A stretch of 64,000 bases of DNA from a virus. Each line of letters opens with the position of its first letter. Position 1 is the stretch's first letter. The notes beneath the pieces were generated by a model. That model searched no databases, was not told the origin of the DNA, and worked only from the letters and a program-made list of their open reading frames with translations. This document shows, one piece after another, positions 50,419-56,638 of this stretch. The DNA lies in the IMG/VR virus record IMGVR_UViG_3300040806_001057, positions 1 through 64,000 of that record, one strand, 5' to 3'. A program made the translations under genes and the position numbers.

Positions 50419-52770
50419 ATGAAACATTTTATTAGTATAGTAATAGACAACGATGGAATAAACGAAAGCAGAGATTTTGTTTTAGACACTGTCTTAAATA
50501 CAGCTAACATTGGATTATTAGAAAATACAATGGAATATGAAATATACGAAAGTGAAAATAATACACAAGTATTGAGTATTCCTATCGCACGTGAACTAAA
50601 CGAAAAACAACAAGCATACCTTGCAAAAAAACTTGCCAATAAACTATTTGACAAAGGTTATAATAACTTTGATATTGAATTCAGCATTAATGAAGCAGCA
50701 CTCAATGAAGCAGCACCAACTACATTTACTCCAACACACTACGGTGGACCAGGTGGCCTTAACAATGTTATGCTGCACACAGATGGCAATCTTTATTTTA
50801 ATGGCCCTGAAGGCATTACAAGATGGAATGGTAATCCAAGCGGCGAAGGTATTCTTGGTAGATGGAACCCTGCAACTATTAAAGGTACAATAGTTAATGG
50901 ACAAAGAGTTCCGTATCCAGCAGGAACAAACTTTAATAATGCACCAAGAGCAGCGGCACCAGCAGCAGCAGCGCCAGCATCAAGAGTTTCAAATACTACA
51001 CCAACTGGCGGCTTGTTGCGTAGAGGAAATAGAGGCGAAGAAGTCAAACAACTACAACGTGATTTAGGAATGACTGGCGACGAGATCGACGGTATATTTG
51101 GTCCAGCAACAGAACGTGCTGTGAGAACATTCCAACAAAACAGCGGTGCAAAAGTTGACGGTCTTGTAGGTCCAGAAACTCGAGCAATGATACAAAAGTA
51201 TCAAGCACCAGAAGATAATAGTGCTCCTGCACAAACTCCACCTGCGGCAACGGATGATGCAGCAGCAGTAGAACCAGAAGCAGATGCAGTAGAACCAGAA
51301 GCAGATGCAGTAGAACCAATAGACGGTGGCATTGCTCCAGGAACTACAGCAGGTGGGCCAAGCCAACTTCGACAGCGCCAAGTACCAGGTAGTGCAACAG
51401 ATGATGGTGGCTTAGGTCAAAGGCCAGCTCCGGGTGCAAGTCAAGCAGATGAAGTGCCAGATACAGCAGCAGATGAAGTGCCAGATACAGCAGCAGATGA
51501 GATTGTTGTAACAACAGATAATCAAGCTAACAGTATTTTTCTAAATCCAGATTCAACTGAGGCTGAAAGACAAGCAGCAAGAAGATATTATGGTGCAACA
51601 GATGAGCCAGTAAGACAATATTCCGATATTGGTACAGCAATGATTGGCAGAGCAGAAGTACAACCAGGTGACCAAGTTGTAATCGATGGCGAAGAAGCAA
51701 CTGTTGTTACCAACGATAACGAAGAAAAATATTATGTTGATCCAAATGGTCAACCCATTGGTGAATTGCCACAGCCAGATGTTCAAACAACAGTAACCAG
51801 CCCTGGTGGCGATACATCCGGTGGTGATTCGGGTGTTAATAATAATGCAACAACTGATCCAGAAGTAAATCAAACACCACCAAGTGCATTAGCACAGCCT
51901 GATGCAGACGACGATACACCAAGTATAACTGATGAGCCTGCTAATAGAGATGCCGCAGAAGTTTTACGTCAACAGGAACAATGGCGAGAAAAGTATGGCG
52001 ATAGAACTACAGGCAGAGACGGGTTGCCAAATCAATATGTACAAGTTGTAGATGCAGCCCTAGATGAAATAAGTACAGAAACTGCTCAAAAACTAGCAGA
52101 TGAATCTGTTGGTGCTCCGCCTGCGATTGCAAGGACAGTTCTTAGAAATCTTAATACAACGTTTGGCAACAGTGATAATGATTCTAATGTAGTTGACGAT
52201 TTGCTGCAAATGGCACAAGAAGTTGAACAAGAAGATCAAGATCAAGCCGCAGCATTGACTACATTATCTGATCTTGCAAAAACACTAGATAGAATAGCAA
52301 ATCCTGATCAAAACAACGAAAGTGTTGAACCAATGCCCAAAGGTGCATTTATGGTTGAGGATCGTGCTATATGGCGTTCGCTGTATGAAAGCACACACTA
52401 CACAAACGGCAAGCCTCGTCCACGTACCTTTATTACAGAAAGCAAAATGCAAGAAGTTACATTTGATGACGATGACAAGTTCTTTGAAAACTACGGGGTG
52501 ATGTGGTTCAATGAAGATGAAATGATCGACGAAGCAGAGTACCAAGGACGTACTGTCAAGCTAGGCAAGCCCATGGCGGGCGATGTTAAGAAGTTTAAGG
52601 TATATGTAAAGAATCCCAAAGGCAATGTAGTCAAAGTTAACTTTGGACAAAAAGGCGCAAGAATTAAAAAAGGTAATCCAGAACGTAGACGCAGTTTCCG
52701 TGCAAGACACAACTGTGATAATCCTGGACCAAGGCATAAAGCAAGATATTGGAGTTGTAGAAAATGGTAA
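50419..52770 (+). CDS. Large virion-type protein with peptidoglycan-binding domain
   Basis: 783 residues. An N-terminal domain of about 80 residues, then at residues about 196-255 a peptidoglycan-binding type 1 domain (RGNRGEEVKQLQRDLG, DGIFGPAT, DGLVGPETR). A long low-complexity acidic linker with tandem repeats (residues about 270-360) follows, and a C-terminal basic domain (NPERRRSFRARHNCDNPG, RYWSCRKW) seen, as I recall, in many marine phage proteins. It is probably a structural or injected protein that contacts the cell wall. No catalytic motif is seen. Confidence 0.75.
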   Translation: MKHFISIVIDNDGINESRDFVLDTVLNTANIGLLENTMEYEIYESENNTQVLSIPIARELNEKQQAYLAKKLANKLFDKGYNNFDIEFSINEAALNEAAPTTFTPTHYGGPGGLNNVMLHTDGNLYFNGPEGITRWNGNPSGEGILGRWNPATIKGTIVNGQRVPYPAGTNFNNAPRAAAPAAAAPASRVSNTTPTGGLLRRGNRGEEVKQLQRDLGMTGDEIDGIFGPATERAVRTFQQNSGAKVDGLVGPETRAMIQKYQAPEDNSAPAQTPPAATDDAAAVEPEADAVEPEADAVEPIDGGIAPGTTAGGPSQLRQRQVPGSATDDGGLGQRPAPGASQADEVPDTAADEVPDTAADEIVVTTDNQANSIFLNPDSTEAERQAARRYYGATDEPVRQYSDIGTAMIGRAEVQPGDQVVIDGEEATVVTNDNEEKYYVDPNGQPIGELPQPDVQTTVTSPGGDTSGGDSGVNNNATTDPEVNQTPPSALAQPDADDDTPSITDEPANRDAAEVLRQQEQWREKYGDRTTGRDGLPNQYVQVVDAALDEISTETAQKLADESVGAPPAIARTVLRNLNTTFGNSDNDSNVVDDLLQMAQEVEQEDQDQAAALTTLSDLAKTLDRIANPDQNNESVEPMPKGAFMVEDRAIWRSLYESTHYTNGKPRPRTFITESKMQEVTFDDDDKFFENYGVMWFNEDEMIDEAEYQGRTVKLGKPMAGDVKKFKVYVKNPKGNVVKVNFGQKGARIKKGNPERRRSFRARHNCDNPGPRHKARYWSCRKW
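51265..51318 (+). repeat. 21-base coding tandem repeat
   Basis: Two full copies and a partial third of a 21-base unit encoding AVEPEAD, inside the 783-residue protein. The copies are near-identical in DNA, indicating recent expansion. Confidence 0.75.
51445..51500 (+). repeat. 24-base coding tandem repeat
   Basis: Two full copies and a partial third of a 24-base unit encoding ADEVPDTA, in the same linker. It is a separate expansion from the 21-base unit. Confidence 0.75.
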
Positions 52771-52901
52771 AATCAGAAGCACAGTTAATAAGAGAGTTAG
52801 GCGATCGTCTTTCAAAAATTAATCCGGTCGACGAAAGTGCAGAAGATAATACTCCTGCAAGACCTTTTTATGTAAAAGTAGAAAAATCTAAAGAGAAGTA
52901 A
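52764..52901 (+). CDS. Small hypothetical protein
   Basis: 45 residues, mostly charged (MVKSEAQLIRELGDRL at the start). It begins inside the last codons of the 783-residue protein and ends one base before the next gene. No known family. Confidence 0.5.
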   Translation: MVKSEAQLIRELGDRLSKINPVDESAEDNTPARPFYVKVEKSKEK

Positions 52902-52902
52902 T

Positions 52903-53295
52903 ATGAAAATAAACGAATTTCACGATATGGATATACCAGATGAGATTGTTCCAAAGCCTGACTATGATGTAGCCAGTGACTTGCTGATCTTCATGCGTAA
53001 TGATCCTATGTTTTATAGAAAAAACTTTTTTCCAGCAGTAGAAACATACAAAGAAAATGACAAGGATACTTCGCCTATTGAAAATATGATCAAGGGCGGA
53101 TTAGGACAGTATTGTCAAAAGTTTAATATTCTCAATCCAGCTGACGAACTTATGGGCGAAGGCGATATAAAAGCTCTTACACAGCAGATTATCCAAGATG
53201 AAATGGAAGATCTTGCAGAGGGAAACTCACCTTATAAAAAAGGTACTAAAAAGTACAAGAAGCACATGGCAGCTATCCACGCTAACGGAGGCTAA
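52903..53295 (+). CDS. Hypothetical protein, capsid-targeting-like N-terminus (MKINEF)
   Basis: 130 residues. The N-terminus MKINEFHDMD shares the M-K-I-x-E-F pattern of a group of proteins encoded up to 59301 that resembles the T4 capsid-targeting peptide (MKTYQEFI). The (I/L)-x-E processing site of that peptide is not present. The C-terminus (SPYKKGTKKYKKHMAAIHAN) is basic. The rest is unrecognised. AGAGAAG precedes the start. Confidence 0.65.
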   Translation: MKINEFHDMDIPDEIVPKPDYDVASDLLIFMRNDPMFYRKNFFPAVETYKENDKDTSPIENMIKGGLGQYCQKFNILNPADELMGEGDIKALTQQIIQDEMEDLAEGNSPYKKGTKKYKKHMAAIHANGG

Positions 53296-53296
53296 C

Positions 53297-53503
53297 ATGG
53301 ATATCAAAGACTTACAGCACCTAGCAGGCATACGCAACAAGTTTACAGGGTTCACTCCGTATGTTCCAGAAAACATGAGTATCACTGGCACTGAAAAGTC
53401 TAAGATTCAACGTAAAAAGAAAATACAACCTGGCACTGAAGAATGGTTTAAACTATGGTTTAGTCAGCCACACCTAACAGGAGAGAAGCCAGTTGAGGAT
53501 TGA
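53297..53503 (+). CDS. Small conserved-type protein
   Basis: 68 residues: MDIKDLQHLAGIRNKF at the N-terminus and PGTEEWFKLWFSQPHL near the C-terminus, a pattern I recall from small marine T4-like phage proteins of unknown role. ATG 53297 follows GGAGG at 53287-53291. It overlaps the next gene by 11 bases. Confidence 0.65.
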   Translation: MDIKDLQHLAGIRNKFTGFTPYVPENMSITGTEKSKIQRKKKIQPGTEEWFKLWFSQPHLTGEKPVED

Positions 53504-54029
53504 ACATTTAGACGAAGGTGTCGGACGCATTATACAAGGTGTAAACACTACGCCCGATGTCGGAGTGAATCAAACACGTATTGAAGCAGCAAAGTTCGGA
53601 AACAAAGTAGACAAAGATGGACGTCCTCCTACCTTAAGTAGTGCTGTTAAAGGCAGTAGCACAAATGTTTTATTTAACTTAGGACTTACTGAAGGTATAA
53701 AACTACGTTTAGAACGTGACAAAGACATAGATGTATTGCATATTATGGACACCAATGACAAGCAACGTATTGAAGTGCGTGGTAAAAAAGGTTACGAAAC
53801 CGGCGGCTATGATTCAAAGGATAAACTACACCAAGTATTAGACCGTGTGGGCAAAGCTGCTAATATAAGTGAACTTATGAACGGTGAAGTAGTAAGTATC
53901 AATCCTAACCATCCACAAGGCACTAGAGCAATACGCACAGCACGAGATGTGTTACAAACCGAGCAAAAAAAATACACAGCGTATGAATGGGCTCTTATCG
54001 AAGGAGGACATAGTTTAGATGAGATTTAG
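53493..54029 (+). CDS. Hypothetical protein, capsid-targeting-like N-terminus (MRIEHLDE)
   Basis: 178 residues, unrecognised. The start peptide RIEHLDEGVG contains L-D-E followed by Gly, which fits the (I/L)-x-E processing site of T4 head proteins. TTG 53493 is supported by AGGAGA at 53480-53485 with a 7-base gap. The C-terminal part is mixed with some basic residues. It overlaps the next gene by 11 bases. Confidence 0.6.
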   Translation: MRIEHLDEGVGRIIQGVNTTPDVGVNQTRIEAAKFGNKVDKDGRPPTLSSAVKGSSTNVLFNLGLTEGIKLRLERDKDIDVLHIMDTNDKQRIEVRGKKGYETGGYDSKDKLHQVLDRVGKAANISELMNGEVVSINPNHPQGTRAIRTARDVLQTEQKKYTAYEWALIEGGHSLDEI

Positions 54030-54228
54030 AGAAATCATAGAAAACTTTGCTGATGGTAAGAAAAAAGGCAAAAGCAGACCAGGGCGTGTAAAAAAGTCAG
54101 GTGCTAGTTGCAATGGCAGTGTAACAGACTTACGCAAACGTGCTAAGAAAGCCAGTGGCGAAAAGGCTAAGATGTATCATTGGTGTGCTAATATGAAAAG
54201 CGGTCGTAAGAAAAAGAAGAAGAAATAA
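54019..54228 (+). CDS. Small very basic protein, capsid-targeting-like N-terminus
   Basis: 69 residues with an extreme Lys/Arg content (ends SGRKKKKKK). The start MRFREIIENFADG fits the targeting pattern with I-I-E before Asn. Two Cys (ASCNGS, HWCANM) are spaced in a GASCNGSVTDLRKRAKKASG segment that I recall from other marine phage proteins. Its charge suits DNA binding, as for internal head proteins packaged with DNA. ATG overlap with neighbours on both sides. Confidence 0.7.
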   Translation: MRFREIIENFADGKKKGKSRPGRVKKSGASCNGSVTDLRKRAKKASGEKAKMYHWCANMKSGRKKKKKK

Positions 54229-54998
54229 TGAAGATTAGAGAAGTCACCGAAGAAGTTGTACCTATCAACAATACCGAACATGCTGTAGAACGGTTGAAAG
54301 TTGCTGCTGAACTTTGTAGTAAAATGGGCAATCAGCCTATTCTTTACAGAGCAATGCACGGAAGCACATATCATGGTGGTGCTAAAAACAATCTAATACA
54401 AAAAATAACCAATCCTGCAAGAAAAGGTGTAATGGGAAATCATAATACTATACAAGTAGCAGTTCTTAAAGGCTTAGGCATCGCTAGTCCAGCACAAGCA
54501 ACTACAGTGGCACCTGCAAGCAACAGCAACTATTTTGGTACAAATCATATAATAATTCCAGGTGGCGACTTTACTGCTCATTGGAACCCAGACATCGACG
54601 ACTTGGGTGGCTTCAAAGGATATGATCCACAATATGCTCAAGGTGCTGGCCCAAGCGGCGGAACTATTAGCCGCAGAGACGAGCCAGAAGGTGAAGAATT
54701 ACAAAAAATACTAGGTGGTTATCAAAAAGGTATTCCTAGTTATAGCCAACACAAAGGCGAAGTTATATTAGATACAGAGTTTTATTATATGCTAAACTTA
54801 GAATCGTTTTTGAGTAAGTTCGGCGGCAAGAAAGTTAAAGAATTAATCACAATAGATAATAGGAAAAGTTTTGCTCCTATCAAACAAGATCTATTGGTAG
54901 ATAAGTTTAAAACATATCGCGACATTGGATGGTATCTAGCAAACCCTGCTACAAATATGATGAAGTGGATTGCTGATAAGGAAGCAACGAGAGCATAA
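54228..54998 (+). CDS. Hypothetical protein, possibly ADP-ribosyltransferase-like
   Basis: 256 residues. It begins MKIREVTEE, the targeting-like peptide. The body has PILYRAMHGSTY near residue 38, where ADP-ribosyltransferases of the R-S-E class carry an Arg strand, and HKGEVILDTEFYYML near residue 178, where they carry Glu-containing strands. The middle STS motif is not clear. T4 Alt is a capsid-borne ADP-ribosyltransferase with a targeting peptide, so the combination would be parallel. This is an inference; the fold needs checking. It overlaps both neighbours by one base. Confidence 0.55.
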   Translation: MKIREVTEEVVPINNTEHAVERLKVAAELCSKMGNQPILYRAMHGSTYHGGAKNNLIQKITNPARKGVMGNHNTIQVAVLKGLGIASPAQATTVAPASNSNYFGTNHIIIPGGDFTAHWNPDIDDLGGFKGYDPQYAQGAGPSGGTISRRDEPEGEELQKILGGYQKGIPSYSQHKGEVILDTEFYYMLNLESFLSKFGGKKVKELITIDNRKSFAPIKQDLLVDKFKTYRDIGWYLANPATNMMKWIADKEATRA

Positions 54999-55111
54999 TG
55001 ACAAAAGAAGAACTAGCACACTACATAACTAAATATAAAGAACACGAAGCACGTAGAGCTAGTACTAATGAACGTAATGCATATTGGAGGAAATACAATG
55101 AAAATAAGTGA
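54998..55111 (+). CDS. Very small basic protein
   Basis: 37 residues, helical and charged (YKEHEARRASTNERNA). It starts one base into the preceding stop (TAATG) and its end overlaps the next gene by 14 bases. Confidence 0.45.
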   Translation: MTKEELAHYITKYKEHEARRASTNERNAYWRKYNENK

Positions 55112-55388
55112 ACTACTAGAAGAAAAAGTTGAAATGTGTCCAGATGCATGTTGCGGTAAACCTGTTACAGAATGTAAATGTGGACCTGATTGCGAGCATT
55201 GTGACTGTCACGAAAAGAACAAAATGAATGAAACTACTAGTGCAGGAAGCGTAGCAGCAGTAGCAGCACCAATCGGTGGTATGCAATCTCGTCAACCTAA
55301 AAACCCAGATGGTACTGCTAAAAATGCATTAGACAGTGATACATTAATGGCTGGAAAGAAAAAGAAGACTAAGAGTAAAAAGGCATAA
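55098..55388 (+). CDS. Cys-rich small protein, capsid-targeting-like N-terminus
   Basis: 96 residues. The start MKISELLEEKVE fits the targeting pattern with L-L-E. A Cys-rich zone at residues about 14-38 (CPDACCGKPVTECKCG, CEHCDCHEK) could bind metal. The middle is Ala/Gly-rich (SAGSVAAVAAPIGG) and the end very basic (GKKKKTKSKKA). ATG 55098 is preceded by GGAGG at 55086-55090. Confidence 0.65.
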   Translation: MKISELLEEKVEMCPDACCGKPVTECKCGPDCEHCDCHEKNKMNETTSAGSVAAVAAPIGGMQSRQPKNPDGTAKNALDSDTLMAGKKKKTKSKKA

Positions 55389-55391
55389 ATA
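55384..55391 (+). promoter_or_regulatory. T4-type late promoter element
   Basis: CATAAATA, overlapping the previous stop and 29 bases before ATG 55420. Confidence 0.6.
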
Positions 55392-55419
55392 CACTATAAT
55401 ACGTATTGGAGCCAAATCA

Positions 55420-55782
55420 ATGACTAAAAAAACAAATGAAGGTCTTGCAGACTTAGCTGATGTAGCAGAGCGCGACCACGAAGTACAAATGGCACGAAGC
55501 GATTTGTACAAACTTGCAAAATATTCTATCAAACTACACGAGATGCTAAAAAATGTAAGTGAAGCAGAAGGTATAGAAGGATGGCAGCAAGCTAAGATTA
55601 CCAAAGCAGCAGATTATATTTCAAGTGTATATCACGCATTGGATTATGATACAAAGTTTGAAAGTGTAAATGTAGCAGAAGATGCAAAGCCAAAAACAAT
55701 AAAACGTACATTATCTGATTCTCAAGTTAAATCTTACAAAGGCAGTTTATCTGAAAAACTTTCAACTATAACAGGGAGATAA
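55420..55782 (+). CDS. Conserved-type phage protein
   Basis: 120 residues, mostly helix. EGLADLADVAERDHEVQMAR followed by LYKLAKYSIKLHEMLKN and a later ITKAADYISSVYHALDYD is a pattern I recall from many marine T4-like phages, function unknown. A late promoter precedes it. It ends two bases before the next gene. Confidence 0.7.
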   Translation: MTKKTNEGLADLADVAERDHEVQMARSDLYKLAKYSIKLHEMLKNVSEAEGIEGWQQAKITKAADYISSVYHALDYDTKFESVNVAEDAKPKTIKRTLSDSQVKSYKGSLSEKLSTITGR

Positions 55783-55784
55783 TC

Positions 55785-55997
55785 ATGAGAATACGTGAGC
55801 TATTTGAATCAGCAACTCTATGCAACGAATGCGGAAATCCTAGTTGGAAAACACTTGAGTCAGATGATCTCGATGAAGGTAAAAAGAAAAAGAAAAAGAA
55901 ATCAACCAAGAAAAAAGGCAGCCACGGTAAAGTGTGCTGGAAGGGCTATCGTAGAGGCAAAGGCGATAGTTGTCATAAAGTAAAAGGGGACGGTTAA
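55785..55997 (+). CDS. Small basic protein, capsid-targeting-like N-terminus
   Basis: 70 residues. The start MRIRELFESATL fits the pattern with L-F-E before Ser, the best match to the T4 processing rule in the group. Cys residues CNECGNPSW could bind metal. The middle is a run of Lys (KKKKKKKSTKKKGSHGK) fit for DNA contact. It has GGGAG before the start and overlaps the next gene by one base. Confidence 0.65.
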   Translation: MRIRELFESATLCNECGNPSWKTLESDDLDEGKKKKKKKSTKKKGSHGKVCWKGYRRGKGDSCHKVKGDG

Positions 55998-56638
55998 TGG
56001 ACTTTAATGCACTACAACACAAACTATTTGCAATGGATCCAGTTGATCCTAGAGAAGATATAGCAAGAATGAAAGCACAAGCTGCCGCTCCAGCAGTTGA
56101 AAGTGATGGGATTGATTATCTTAAAGAAAGTGCCGTAGTGCCAGAAGGTTCATTACAAATGGATCGTGATTATAGTGTTAATGATTTTGCTGCACTAGCA
56201 GGTGTTACTATAACTGAATCACAAAGAACTGGCAGTGCTGGACAAGCAAAAGCCAATGCACCGATGCCGCCGGCAAAACCAGGGCGTACTACACATCCAT
56301 TAAAAGATAAACTAGTAGGTGAATGCGCTGATGATACAATTCGCATAGAAAAACTTGAAGATAAAATTAAATCACTAGAAGCTATTGTTATAAAACTAGC
56401 TGCAAAAGCAGGATTAGTTGAACGTGAACTTAGTAACGACGAAGAAAAAGAAAAAGAACGTATTGTTACAGGTATGAAGAAAAACAAAAGCGATTTTAAA
56501 GATCGTTATGGCAACGATGCAGAAGCAGTTATGTATGCTACTGCTACAAAACGTGCAAAACAAAATGCAAGCGTAGATTATTCAAGTGATATTAAAACAA
56601 GATTGTATGATGCATTAAATAAGAAAATGGGTGTATAA
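55997..56638 (+). CDS. Conserved-type phage protein
   Basis: 213 residues. MDFNALQHKLFAMDPVDPRE at the N-terminus and SDFKDRYGNDAEAVMYATA in the C-terminal part are segments I recall from marine phage proteins of the head or core region. The middle has a coiled coil (IEKLEDKIKSLEAIVIKL). It does not carry the MKxxEF start. It overlaps both neighbours by one base. Confidence 0.65.
   Translation: MDFNALQHKLFAMDPVDPREDIARMKAQAAAPAVESDGIDYLKESAVVPEGSLQMDRDYSVNDFAALAGVTITESQRTGSAGQAKANAPMPPAKPGRTTHPLKDKLVGECADDTIRIEKLEDKIKSLEAIVIKLAAKAGLVERELSNDEEKEKERIVTGMKKNKSDFKDRYGNDAEAVMYATATKRAKQNASVDYSSDIKTRLYDALNKKMGV

Noticed and set aside
51265-51500. CRISPR-like array in the repeated stretch
   Set aside because: The repeats are in-frame coding tandem units without spacers.
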